DNA of 41,699 nt from Rhodothermia bacterium (GCA_030428385.1 JAUIDY010000050.1:1-41699); one strand, 5' to 3'; positions 17,151-25,488 are shown, counted from the first letter of the stretch. Notes: generated by a model not told the origin, from the letters alone. Program-made: numbers and translations.

Positions 17151-18266
17151 ATGATGATCTTCAAGCCTGTCTTCCTGCTTGCCGCCCTGCTGGTGCTGCC
17201 GCTTGCCGCTCGCGCCCAGACCGCCAACGACGGTCACCTGTTTGACCAGGGCCGCGCCATGACCGAACGCAGCCCCCGCGCCTCCGACGTGATCGATCGT
17301 ATGAAAGGCTACCTCGGGCAGTGGGACGTCGCCGTCACGACCTATCCTACCGACACCACCACGGTTACGAGCCAGGGCCAGGCCGAGGTCACCTACATGA
17401 ACCGGGGCTATGCCTACCAGGAGCGTCTGCACGTGCCCGGTTACGACGCCGAAGGCACGGCAGCCAGCATGATGTCGTTTCTATCCTTCGATCCCACCAA
17501 CAACGTATGGGCACTCGGCGAAGCGAGCAGCTACACCGAGAGCATTAGCATGTACAACGGTGATTTCGAAGGCGGTAAACTGACGCTGGGCACTGTGCTC
17601 CGGGAGCGGGGTGGCACCCAACTGACGCATTACCGCCTTACCTACACCTTTGCGGGAAGCAACCAACTCACCATCTTGCTCGAATCGTCCACGGGCAACA
17701 CCACCGCGTGGAAACCGGTGGAGCAGCGCGTGTATCAGCGCCGGACACCCTCCGACACGTTTATGGCGACCATGGACGGGTATGGCGCGGCAGCGTCCGA
17801 CCTGCCGGAAGAAGCCCACGAGTTTGACTTCTTGCTAGGCACTTGGGATGCGGTACATAACATGCTGTTTGGCGGACAATGGATCCAGTTCCCCACCAAT
17901 GCCACCGCCGTGCGGGCCCTCGGTGGTAGCGCCATCCTGGAGCATTCGTGGTTCGACCTTGACCCCAACCTGCCCGATGCGGCGACCTCCATCATTCGCA
18001 TCTACAACCGATCCATGCGCCGTTGGGAGTCGCTCTATTTGCAGAACCGGAGCAATTCTTTGCTGTTTTTCGGTGGGGCGAAAGACGGGGAGGATCTGGT
18101 TCTGCATATGTTTGAATCGCATACCGCCGACCCGCCCATCAGCCGCTTTGTCTTCCACGACATCGGCACGGATACGTACGCGTGGTACGCCCAAAACAGC
18201 ACCGACCGGGGCCGCACCTTCAACAAGACGTGGACCATCGAGTTTACCCGACGGACAGGGGAGTAG
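17151..18266 (+). CDS. Secreted protein with two DUF1579-like (lipocalin-type) domains
   Basis: 371 residues from the ATG at 17151 (MMIFKPVFLL); the frame is open upstream into the divergent regulator's antisense. A clear signal peptide ends at AARAQ. Domain 1 (about 40-200) begins MKGYLGQWDVAVTTYP and domain 2 (about 225-370) begins EFDFLLGTWDAVHNML. Each shows the G-x-W-D start and repeated beta strands of DUF1579-like small-molecule-binding barrels, so the protein is probably a tandem duplication. It has no catalytic motif. It lies head-to-head with the winged-helix/PD40 regulator (14792-16936) and is the best candidate for its target. A single-domain relative lies at 19197-19748. Confidence 0.78.
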   Translation: MMIFKPVFLLAALLVLPLAARAQTANDGHLFDQGRAMTERSPRASDVIDRMKGYLGQWDVAVTTYPTDTTTVTSQGQAEVTYMNRGYAYQERLHVPGYDAEGTAASMMSFLSFDPTNNVWALGEASSYTESISMYNGDFEGGKLTLGTVLRERGGTQLTHYRLTYTFAGSNQLTILLESSTGNTTAWKPVEQRVYQRRTPSDTFMATMDGYGAAASDLPEEAHEFDFLLGTWDAVHNMLFGGQWIQFPTNATAVRALGGSAILEHSWFDLDPNLPDAATSIIRIYNRSMRRWESLYLQNRSNSLLFFGGAKDGEDLVLHMFESHTADPPISRFVFHDIGTDTYAWYAQNSTDRGRTFNKTWTIEFTRRTGE

Positions 18267-18276
18267 GACGGCGGAA

Positions 18277-19131
18277 TTAGGCGTCGGCGGGAAGTACCAA
18301 GAGGGCTTTGAGGATGGCGATGACCAACTCTTTGCGCTTTTGAGGCGGCCATTGCTCCCACACTTGCTCGCCTTCCATATTAAGGGCGTAGTAATAGACA
18401 TTGGAACCGCGCTCTACATACCCGACGAGCCAGCCCATCTCGCGGGTGGGCGTTACCTCCGCCGTACCGGTTTTTCCGCTCAGGCGGTAGGTGTCGGTTT
18501 CTTCCAGCACCATGATGGCCTTAAGGATCGCCGTGGTGCGTTCGGAGACGCCGAGATCACCCGTATAAACGCGGCGGAGGAACGCCACCTGCTCTTCAGG
18601 GGAAATCCGCAGGTCGCCTTCTAGCCAGAACAGGTCGACGGTGGGCGTTAAGGCTTGGTTGCCATAGGCAAACTGTGCGACGTACGCGTCCATGCGTTCG
18701 GGACCGATGCGGCGGGCGATTTCCTGATAGTACCAGTACACCGAGTTCTGAAATGCTGTGCGCAGCGTCGGGTCTTGTGTCCATGCCTCGGGCCACCATT
18801 CTTGCGGGGTGGTTTTATTCGGGTCAAACGGAAGAGAAAAATCCGGCCCGTCGGCCACTCCTGTTTCCAGCGCGATAAGGGTGTTGGGGATTTTAAACGT
18901 GGAGGCCGGGAGAAAGCGGGAGCGGGCGCGTTCGGGGTTATGGATGCGAATGTGTCCCGTTTGCCCGTCGACCAGCACAAACGTGCCGGGGCCATCCACG
19001 GAGGCAAAGAAGCTGTCGAGCACAACGGTTTCAACAAGGGGCGACGCCGGGGCTGGTGGTTCCGGGGGCGGCGGTTCGGCACACCCGACAAGCAGGACGA
19101 CAAGTAGCAGGGCAGGGAAAGACAGACGCAT
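18277..19131 (-). CDS. Class D (OXA-type) beta-lactamase, lipoprotein
   Basis: 284 residues from the ATG at 19131 (MRLSFPALLL), giving a lipoprotein signal with Cys17 in LLVGC. All class D landmarks are seen: STFK at 77-80 (nucleophile Ser77, Lys80 expected to be carboxylated), YGN at 156-158, Trp169 in FWLEGDLRISPEEQ, and KTGT at 220-223. The SxV motif is changed: the usual S-x-V is S-V-Y at 130-132 inside QNSVYWYYQEIARRIG. That Val normally lines the carboxylysine pocket. The enzyme hydrolyses beta-lactams in the periplasm, and lipidation would hold it on the membrane. No BlaR/BlaI genes or mobile sequences are adjacent, so it looks like an intrinsic chromosomal enzyme. It converges with the DUF1579-like gene, 10 bp away. 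Confidence 0.93.
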   Translation of the reverse strand: MRLSFPALLLVVLLVGCAEPPPPEPPAPASPLVETVVLDSFFASVDGPGTFVLVDGQTGHIRIHNPERARSRFLPASTFKIPNTLIALETGVADGPDFSLPFDPNKTTPQEWWPEAWTQDPTLRTAFQNSVYWYYQEIARRIGPERMDAYVAQFAYGNQALTPTVDLFWLEGDLRISPEEQVAFLRRVYTGDLGVSERTTAILKAIMVLEETDTYRLSGKTGTAEVTPTREMGWLVGYVERGSNVYYYALNMEGEQVWEQWPPQKRKELVIAILKALLVLPADA

Positions 19132-19196
19132 GAAGGGAGGCAAGAGGTGAAAGCCCAAAGACAACGGGAGGGCTCCTATGTTGCTCGGGTATGTCT

Positions 19197-19748
19197 TTAT
19201 TCTGGGGTGTCGTGCCGAACGTAGCGGGCGCGCTGGACGACTTGCCACGGGGCGTCGGCCCTAGGCGACATATAGAACGTCACCGAAAATGCCGAAGGGC
19301 TGAGGTCTGAGTAGACGTGTCGGGTTCGCAGCAGGCGGGTGCCGAGGTCGCGCTGCCAGGTGAACACCAGCGAATCGGCCTGCATTTGCCCCGCCGATTG
19401 GGTAAAGCCGCCATGTTCGGAGTCGATGCGGACGCGTTCGTAGTGGCCCATCATCGGTGCGCTGATCATGGTGAGCGCCTGAAAGGGGTGGTCATTCAGT
19501 GTGCCCTCAAAATGTTCAACCAGCACACAGCCCAGCACGTCCTGCGTGATCTGCGCCTGTGCTTGCGACTCCGCGAAGACACCGGGTGCGGTGCGATATG
19601 TCCAGGCAACGTCCCATGTCCCTTCGAGGGCTGTGAGTGGGCTGTCGGCCATAAGGTCACAGGCGGGTGTTTCGAAAGGCTTGGCGGTTGTCACAGAAGT
19701 CAAACAACCAAGGACAAGCAGGTTGATCAAAAAAGAGAAGGGGGTCAT
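19197..19748 (-). CDS. Secreted DUF1579-like protein
   Basis: 183 residues starting MTPFSFLINLLVLGC, a hydrophobic leader that could be a lipoprotein signal (VLGC) or an ordinary signal peptide ending near TTAKP. The mature part starts ALEGTWDVAWTYRTAPG and continues with beta strands (VLGCVLVEHFEGTL, then MMGHYERVRIDSEHGGF), the DUF1579/lipocalin-like pattern. It is transcribed in the same direction as the downstream beta-lactamase, 65 bp apart, and could share a transcript with it. The function is unknown; ligand binding is likely by fold. The 277 bp upstream (19749-20025) hold no recognisable gene. Confidence 0.75.
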   Translation of the reverse strand: MTPFSFLINLLVLGCLTSVTTAKPFETPACDLMADSPLTALEGTWDVAWTYRTAPGVFAESQAQAQITQDVLGCVLVEHFEGTLNDHPFQALTMISAPMMGHYERVRIDSEHGGFTQSAGQMQADSLVFTWQRDLGTRLLRTRHVYSDLSPSAFSVTFYMSPRADAPWQVVQRARYVRHDTPE

Positions 19749-20025
19749 AGCTGTTCTTTATGGCGGCGATGCAGCGCACGCGGTGGTTTTTTGGCTCCGG
19801 CCACAGGTTTCCGGTGGCATCCATTGCCATGCCATACGGACGCTGTAGCACCGCCGTTGTGGCAAGGGATACCTCCGTTGTTCTCCAGAGACGGTAGCGA
19901 TCCATTCTTGAAAAAGATACCGGGCCGAGGTAAGACATGCAGCATGCAAGAATGTTGCTTTTTTAGCACCAATGTTAGTGCGCTGACAAAACACGGGGCT
20001 CCTTAACTCTTCTCGATAGAACAGA

Positions 20026-21489
20026 TCACTTTGCTAACGTTGTTATCGTGTGCCAGGGGGTAAGCGGAAGATGCTGGGCTGCAGTTTGTTCAGGGTTTAC
20101 CCTTTCTCGCATCGCGGCGCGGTAGACATCGGTTGCATACGAACTGGGTTCGTCGAGGGTTTGAATGTAGTCGCCCGCCCACAGGAAACGATCCGGTTGG
20201 ACGAATGCGTTGATGGCTCCCTCACTCCCAATGCCATCGAGGGGGTAAAGCAGTAGCTTCCCGTTTGCAAACGAAGTCGCTTTTTCGACGCCCCGGAAGG
20301 AAAAGGTGACCTCACGGCGTCGTGCCTCCAACACGTCCGGCGCGCGTGTCCACGGACGCTCCACCACGCGGCGCAGCAACGACTCCGACATCGCATGCGA
20401 AACCACGGTGGCTCCTTGTGCCACCCAATAGCGCACCCCGGCAATGTGGGGCCAGGCCAGATCTGTTACGACGAGCACAATGGGTGTGTCATCGGTCAGG
20501 TTGAACAGTTGTTTGGCCCAGTCATGGTCTTGCTGTGCACGGGCTTCTCCCTGGGTGGCATCCAGGACATATAGCGTTCCCTCCAGGTAGGTGATGGCTT
20601 CGGTGTACCCTCGGTTTGCAAGGAGGTAGGTCTGTTCTGATACCTGCACAGTGTCGGGAGGAGTGGGGCGTAAGAAGGCGGGCGTTTGGTCAGGCAACGC
20701 CGGGATATGTTCATCAAGGCGCAGGGGCATCTCTTCGGAGGCAGTGGCCCACTCCATGATGCCTGTCGTGCGAAGTATTTCAGCCTCGCCATCCACCAGA
20801 CGGTTGCTGGAGAGCGGCACAAACGCGGTATCCATTTGCCACCAGGTGGCATACACGTATTCGACGTGCACCTGTCCCCACAAGTAGTGGGCTTCTTCTC
20901 GATCCAGCTTCACCGGAAAGTGGGTTTTGGGGTCAAGATACAACCGCTCGGGGCCCGTTTCCGTGGCACGTTCCAGGACAAGGCGGGGGAAATCGCGGTA
21001 CGTGCATTGCTGCTCCAGGACAAGGTGGTCGCTTTGTTGAAAATCGAAAAGCACCGCCCACGGATTCAGGTGGCGATCAGCGCCAAAAGAAAAGGGAACA
21101 GGTATCATCTGGTCGTCGCGTACCATCACGTTCTTGGTCGCATTGCGCATGACGGTCATTTCCGTGCGTCGTCCCATGCCGGGATAGGTGAGGCGCATCG
21201 TGCTGCGTTCCGTGCCGGTAGACGGATCATACAACAGGTCGTGGTCCTGCATCGCCATCAGGTAGGGCGGATAGGAACGGTCAGACTGATAGTTCTGGTT
21301 AAGGACATCGATGGTGACATAATGAAGCACCCGGTTGGCAGCATGATTGAGGCCTACGGCGTCGATCGCGTGTTGCAGCACCGCCTGGGCGTCGTGTCCG
21401 TGAACGGGCGTGCAGGCTTCATCGGTTTGTGCATAAAGTGGATGGGAGAAACAAAGCGAAACAACCAGGAAAAAGAGGAGGCGATACAT
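20026..21489 (-). CDS. Secreted metallo-beta-lactamase-fold protein lacking most metal ligands
   Basis: 487 residues from the ATG at 21489 (MYRLLFF) with a signal peptide ending at PLYAQ. Residues about 30-260 resemble the beta-rich N-terminal domain that precedes MBL-fold hydrolases in Bacteroidota. Residues about 285-450 follow the MBL fold order: VLDATQGEARAQQ, VLVVTDLAWPHIAG, VRYWVAQGATVVSH, and a final FLWAGDYIQ with Asp440. The expected THxHxDHxGG reads TDLAWPHIAG, so three of the four ligands (two His and the Asp) are replaced and only His348 remains. The later G-H-(S/T) His is also absent. It is probably a non-catalytic binding protein or has an unusual mechanism. It is head-to-head with the regulator at 21642 across 152 bp. 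Confidence 0.72.
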   Translation of the reverse strand: MYRLLFFLVVSLCFSHPLYAQTDEACTPVHGHDAQAVLQHAIDAVGLNHAANRVLHYVTIDVLNQNYQSDRSYPPYLMAMQDHDLLYDPSTGTERSTMRLTYPGMGRRTEMTVMRNATKNVMVRDDQMIPVPFSFGADRHLNPWAVLFDFQQSDHLVLEQQCTYRDFPRLVLERATETGPERLYLDPKTHFPVKLDREEAHYLWGQVHVEYVYATWWQMDTAFVPLSSNRLVDGEAEILRTTGIMEWATASEEMPLRLDEHIPALPDQTPAFLRPTPPDTVQVSEQTYLLANRGYTEAITYLEGTLYVLDATQGEARAQQDHDWAKQLFNLTDDTPIVLVVTDLAWPHIAGVRYWVAQGATVVSHAMSESLLRRVVERPWTRAPDVLEARRREVTFSFRGVEKATSFANGKLLLYPLDGIGSEGAINAFVQPDRFLWAGDYIQTLDEPSSYATDVYRAAMRERVNPEQTAAQHLPLTPWHTITTLAK

Positions 21490-21525
21490 CACACAAGGAG
21501 TTGGTGGAGAACAGACAACGTGCAA

Positions 21526-21551
21526 CCTGTACCCACCTTCTCAGGTACAGG
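21526..21551. promoter_or_regulatory. Perfect 8-bp inverted repeat in the divergent promoter region
   Basis: CCTGTACC at 21526-21533 and GGTACAGG at 21544-21551 form a perfect inverted repeat with a 10-bp gap. It lies 37-62 bp upstream of the minus-strand gene start at 21489. It could be an operator for a dimeric regulator or a hairpin in that gene's 5' leader. Confidence 0.4.
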
Positions 21552-21591
21552 CAGCGGCATATGAACATCGTCTCTTTGCAGGGCCAAAGTC

Positions 21592-21635
21592 CTGAGAAGT
21601 CGCTGAGACTGTCCTGAAATCCGCCTGAGAACCGC
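21592..21635 (+). promoter_or_regulatory. Four tandem 11-bp CTGA(G/A) repeats just before the winged-helix gene
   Basis: CTGAG starts at 21592, 21603 and 21625 and CTGAA at 21614, an exact 11-bp period. The third base group after the core also tends to end in C/G. The array ends seven bases before the ATG at 21642. OmpR/PhoB-type winged helices bind head-to-tail direct repeats one helical turn apart, so this is a strong candidate binding site for the regulator encoded immediately downstream (autoregulation and control of the divergent gene). Confidence 0.65.
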
Positions 21636-21641
21636 GCTTTT

Positions 21642-23783
21642 ATGGAAACCAGAGAGTCCCTTCTGTCCCTGCCCGCTGAGAGCTTTGAAATGCTGGGGTG
21701 GATGGTGACGCCTGCGCTGCATCGCATGGAGCGGGGCGGAACGGTGCGGCTGCTGGAACCGAAAGTCGTGGAGGTGTTGGCGGTGCTGGCGGCACGGGCC
21801 GGGACGCCTATTACCCGGCAGGAGTTGCTGGATACGGTCTGGGCCGACGTGGTGGTGACGGATGATGTGCTGACGCGGTGTATCTCGGAGCTGCGCAAAC
21901 TTTTCGGCGACGACGCCCGCAATCCTCATGTGATTGAGACGTTGCCGCGCATTGGCTATCGCTTGCTGGCTCCGGTGCGGTGGCTGACGGACCCGTCGGC
22001 TTCTGGCGATTCATTGGGCTCGTTGCCCCTTCCTGTACCTGTACCGACGACTGCGCCCGCAGGCATCAAAAAGACAGGGCATCCTGTCCGATGGATGGTG
22101 GGGGCTGTTGTTGGTGTGCTGGTCTTGGGACTGGGCTTTTGGATGGGCAGCCTGGAGCATGAGGATTCCGCACCTGTTTTCGTATCGCCAGTGGCATTGC
22201 GGCCCCTCACCACCGATCCGGCACAAGAAGTACACGCCCGCGTGTCGCCCGATGGGGAACGCGTGGCCTATGTCAGCGATGCCTCCGGGGCGTTTAACCT
22301 CTACCTGACCGATTTCCAGCCGGGAAGCACGCCGCTACAATTGACTGATGACCCAGTGCCTGAGCGAAGCCCCGTCTGGTCGCCGGATGGTACCGAAATC
22401 GCCTTCATTCGTCAACATGAGAACGTGTGCCAGGTCCTTCGGATGCCCGCCCTCGGGGGGCCTGAAACCCTCGTCGCGTCGTGTGCCTCGGCACGCTATG
22501 CCACCCTCGACTGGTCGCCGGATGGAAGCTGGCTGGTACTGGATGATCAGATGCCAGGCGAGACAGGCACGGTGCTGCATCGCCTCGATCTTGAAACGGG
22601 GCACTTGGCTCCGTTTAACTATGACCGCACGGGCAGCCGAGGCGATTATTATCCGCAGGTCTCGCCCGACGGGACCCGGCTTTCGTTCTTGCGCAGTTTG
22701 GGCGAGGGGCAAACCGACTTGTTTGTGTTGCACCTCGCGGACGGAGAGGTGGAGCGCCTCACCACGTTGTTGCAACCGATCAGTGCGCAGGCGTGGTCGC
22801 CGGATGGTACCGCGATTTTCTTCATCGAGGTAGTTAACGGACAGCCCATGTTACGCCGCTATGATGTGGCGACGGCGACCACGACCTGGGTGCCAGTGCT
22901 CGACGTTGGCTATCGGTTGAGCATAGGCAGCGAACGGATGGTGTTCGAGCAGCGCACCGTACGGATGAACTTGTACCGTGTGGAGCAAGACGAGGTGCTG
23001 ACTCCGTTGGCCGCTTCGTCTGCAACCGATAGGTTGCCCACGTTCTCTCCCGACGGCCAGCGCCTTGCCTTTCTTTCAAACCGGAGCGGTTCCTATCAGG
23101 TGTGGGTCCGTCGGGCAGAAGGCGGCTTGCCGCAACCCCTCACGGCTTTAAACGGCGTCGTTTTTTCGCCCCCGCACTGGTCACCCGACGGCCAGCGTCT
23201 GGTGCTGACCACGTTTGAAGAAGGCCAGGCCGAGGTGTATGTGGTGGATGCGTTCGGAGACAAACCCCGTTTGCTTACCGATCACCCTTCCAATGAGGTC
23301 TATCCCAGTTTTTCAGCCGACGGACGCTGGGTGTATTTTGGCTCGGATCGGACAGGGTCGATGGAGATTTGGAAGCAGCCCGTGGGGGGCGGTGAAGCCA
23401 GGCAGGTAACAACGCAGGGTGGCCTGATGGCGCTGGAAGCGCCGGATGGGACGGCGCTGTATTATACCAAAGAAGGGGTGCCGGGTGTGTGGAAAAAGGA
23501 AGACGCGGCACAAGAGCAGTTGGTACAACCTGCCGTAGACCTTTCCATGCTAGGGCGTTGGTGGCCCAGCCCTGAGGGTTTGGTTGCTTTGGTCGAGCAG
23601 CCGTTCGAACGAACGACCCATCATCTTATCGTGACGAACGCGAGAAAGACGGACACGCTACGGGTTTTGCACGACCTTCGGGTGGGGAGCGGGAGTGCTT
23701 TTCATCCGGCAACGCAGCAACTGGTCGTCCCCCGGATCGATCACTACGAGGCCGACTTGCAGTGGATGCCTGTGCCTCATTAG
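21642..23783 (+). CDS. One-component membrane regulator: winged helix, one TM, TolB/PD40 propeller (paralogue)
   Basis: 713 residues. The winged helix spans residues about 16-112 (LLEPKVVEVLAVLAARAGT, RQELLDTVWADV, VLTRCISELRKLFGDD, VIETLPRIGYRLLAPV). A linker leads to one membrane helix at about 150-170 (WMVGAVVGVLVLGLGFWMG). The periplasmic part carries at least eight PD40 blades with WSPDG/FSPDG motifs. Architecture, length and gene arrangement match the regulator at 14792-16936, though the C-terminal sequence differs, so these are old paralogues. Four phased 11-bp repeats lie just before the start. The likely regulon is itself plus the divergent secreted MBL-fold gene. What the propeller senses is unknown. 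Confidence 0.93.
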   Translation: METRESLLSLPAESFEMLGWMVTPALHRMERGGTVRLLEPKVVEVLAVLAARAGTPITRQELLDTVWADVVVTDDVLTRCISELRKLFGDDARNPHVIETLPRIGYRLLAPVRWLTDPSASGDSLGSLPLPVPVPTTAPAGIKKTGHPVRWMVGAVVGVLVLGLGFWMGSLEHEDSAPVFVSPVALRPLTTDPAQEVHARVSPDGERVAYVSDASGAFNLYLTDFQPGSTPLQLTDDPVPERSPVWSPDGTEIAFIRQHENVCQVLRMPALGGPETLVASCASARYATLDWSPDGSWLVLDDQMPGETGTVLHRLDLETGHLAPFNYDRTGSRGDYYPQVSPDGTRLSFLRSLGEGQTDLFVLHLADGEVERLTTLLQPISAQAWSPDGTAIFFIEVVNGQPMLRRYDVATATTTWVPVLDVGYRLSIGSERMVFEQRTVRMNLYRVEQDEVLTPLAASSATDRLPTFSPDGQRLAFLSNRSGSYQVWVRRAEGGLPQPLTALNGVVFSPPHWSPDGQRLVLTTFEEGQAEVYVVDAFGDKPRLLTDHPSNEVYPSFSADGRWVYFGSDRTGSMEIWKQPVGGGEARQVTTQGGLMALEAPDGTALYYTKEGVPGVWKKEDAAQEQLVQPAVDLSMLGRWWPSPEGLVALVEQPFERTTHHLIVTNARKTDTLRVLHDLRVGSGSAFHPATQQLVVPRIDHYEADLQWMPVPH

Positions 23784-23806
23784 CTTTCTCTGGAAGATTA
23801 ACGGGC

Positions 23807-24931
23807 TCAAAACGTCTCGCCTGCTACCAGCAAGCTATGCGCAAACCACATCGTCGGTACCTGCCCATGGAGGTCGCCCGTGGAGCGAGGGCGGTCGAGG
23901 TAGTACTGGATGTCCTGGCTCTGCCCAGTGCCCACACACACATCGGTGAGTTGCCCCTCCGCGTTGAGGTAACCCGTGAGTGCCGTCCACGCTTGGCGGT
24001 AGGCAGGGCGAAAGGCATCTTCTGGAAGCAACCCGCGCCGCACGCCCGTCGCCATCGCGTAGCCAAACATGGCCGTCGAAGACGTTTCTTTCCACGCGCT
24101 TTCCTCGTTGATGAGCTGCCGCCACATGCCGTCCTCGGCCTGGTACAGCAGCAGCGCGTCCATCATTTTGCGGTAGCCCGCGAGGATGGCGGCATGGCGC
24201 GGATGATCCGGGGGCAGTTCGGAGAGGATTTCAGCGAGCCCGGCGGCCACCCAGCCGTTGCCGCGCCCCCAGAAGAACGGAGCCTCGGGGCCGTGATAAA
24301 ACAGGCCGTTCGGTTGTTGCAACTGTTGCAGGTAGACGTCGGCCTCCACGGCGGCGCGGTCCAGGTAGGTGGTGTCCTGAGTGCTGCGGTACGCCTGCAC
24401 CTGCAAGCTGCCCACCATCCACACGTCGTCAATCCAGAAGCGCGACTGGTGCGTCAGGCCCTCGGGAAGCGGGTCTTCCCACTGATGGTCCGCGAGGTCG
24501 AGCCCTTCGTCCCACTTGGCTTCGTCGCCGTAGGTCATATAAATTTGGAGCGGCAGGATGCCATAGACGCTGGCGTCCACATGGTCGGCTTCTTTCAGCG
24601 AATCGGTGCCGGGCACGGTTTCGTAACGGGCCAGCAACTGGTGCAGCCGCGTTTCGTCGTCCAGGTAGTCGGCAAGACGAATGGCTGCGTAGCCCGCAGC
24701 GGCTTCGGCATAGTGAATGCCTGTGAAATGGTTCGCCCGATAGATCATGTAGTCGTCGCGGGCCAGCAGGTCGTCGATGATACGCGGGCCGACATCAGCC
24801 GGAGCAGGTGCGGCTAATTCGGCTACAGGGGGAGGTGTTGGTTCTTCGGCAGCGGGCTGGCAGGCCGAAAGGAGCAGACAAGCAACGAGGCAGGTTAGCG
24901 CAAAGAGGCGATGGGAGAAAAGGGAAAGCAT
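23807..24931 (-). CDS. Glycoside hydrolase family 105 (unsaturated rhamnogalacturonyl hydrolase-like) lipoprotein
   Basis: 374 residues from the ATG at 24931 (MLSLFSHRLF), which gives a lipoprotein signal with Cys24 in LLSAC. The (alpha/alpha)6-barrel signature of GH88/GH105 is clear: HVDASVYGILPL (Asp119), FWIDDVWMVGSL (Asp168/Asp169, the position of the catalytic Asp in YteR), FYHGPEAPFFWGRGNGWVAA (221-227), KETSSTAMFGYAMATG, and the final DVCVGTGQSQ region. These enzymes hydrate the 4,5-unsaturated uronic acid left by polysaccharide lyases and release the sugar. No lyase or SusCD pair is nearby, so it is a solitary enzyme here. It converges with the upstream regulator gene (23783). Confidence 0.92.
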   Translation of the reverse strand: MLSLFSHRLFALTCLVACLLLSACQPAAEEPTPPPVAELAAPAPADVGPRIIDDLLARDDYMIYRANHFTGIHYAEAAAGYAAIRLADYLDDETRLHQLLARYETVPGTDSLKEADHVDASVYGILPLQIYMTYGDEAKWDEGLDLADHQWEDPLPEGLTHQSRFWIDDVWMVGSLQVQAYRSTQDTTYLDRAAVEADVYLQQLQQPNGLFYHGPEAPFFWGRGNGWVAAGLAEILSELPPDHPRHAAILAGYRKMMDALLLYQAEDGMWRQLINEESAWKETSSTAMFGYAMATGVRRGLLPEDAFRPAYRQAWTALTGYLNAEGQLTDVCVGTGQSQDIQYYLDRPRSTGDLHGQVPTMWFAHSLLVAGETF

Positions 24932-25015
24932 GGTCGGGGGATAGGATGGCACAGCGGGTGGTCTGGCCCAAGGTATCATTTTTTCCCGGCGATTCCCAGA
25001 GTGCGGGCTGTGGGA

Positions 25016-25417
25016 TCAATCCCGCGTATGGACAATCGCAAAACGCTCGGTAAACGCCGACCGGGTGCCTTGCCAGTGCATCTCGTCGCCCCGAATCTCA
25101 ACGATCCAGTAGGAATCGTCGCCTTCGCCCGTATCGCTGTCTAGATATAACTCATTGGTTGCTGCATCGAGGGTCCAGCGGCCGGTGTTGCGTCCATGTG
25201 GATCGCCATCGCTTACAAAGGTGCCATCGGGGGCAAAGGCCACCCAGCGGTTGTCAGCCGGATTGTGTTGTGCCGTTACGTCTTCCCCGTTTTCAAGAAT
25301 GGTTTCCATCGCCCACCGCCCCGCTAGTTGCGCCGCTACCTCGTTCGAAGCAGTTTGGTTGGCGGTGGCGCAGGCGGGTAAGCACAGCAGCAGGAAAACT
25401 ACAACGAGGCGGGGCAT
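25016..25417 (-). CDS. Small lipocalin-like lipoprotein
   Basis: 133 residues from the ATG at 25417 (MPRLVVVFLLL), giving a lipobox LPAC with Cys near residue 16. The mature domain reads LAGRWAMETILENGEDV, then WVAFAPDGTFVSDGDP, GRNTGRWTLDAATNELYLDSD and YWIVEIRGDEMHWQG. This is the eight-stranded lipocalin-like/DUF4488- or heat-shock-HslJ-like pattern with an early GxW. The exact family was not fixed. It is presumably periplasmic or outer-membrane-attached. It is encoded in a same-strand series with RidA and AlkC but separated by 71 bp. Confidence 0.7.
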   Translation of the reverse strand: MPRLVVVFLLLCLPACATANQTASNEVAAQLAGRWAMETILENGEDVTAQHNPADNRWVAFAPDGTFVSDGDPHGRNTGRWTLDAATNELYLDSDTGEGDDSYWIVEIRGDEMHWQGTRSAFTERFAIVHTRD

Positions 25418-25488
25418 AGAGGCCGTCGGGTGGGGTGAGTTGGTAGCAACGAAAAGGGGACCGAGGCGGAGGGGAAAGGTTGCTACGC

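Noticed and set aside
19749-20025. Short ORFs on both strands between the DUF1579-like and MBL-fold genes
   Set aside because: No start context, no family resemblance, and overlapping in several frames; treated as non-coding.
18277-23783. The winged-helix/PD40 regulators as beta-lactamase sensors of the BlaR type
   Set aside because: They have no penicillin-binding or metallopeptidase domain, and the beta-lactamase gene is not divergent to either of them.
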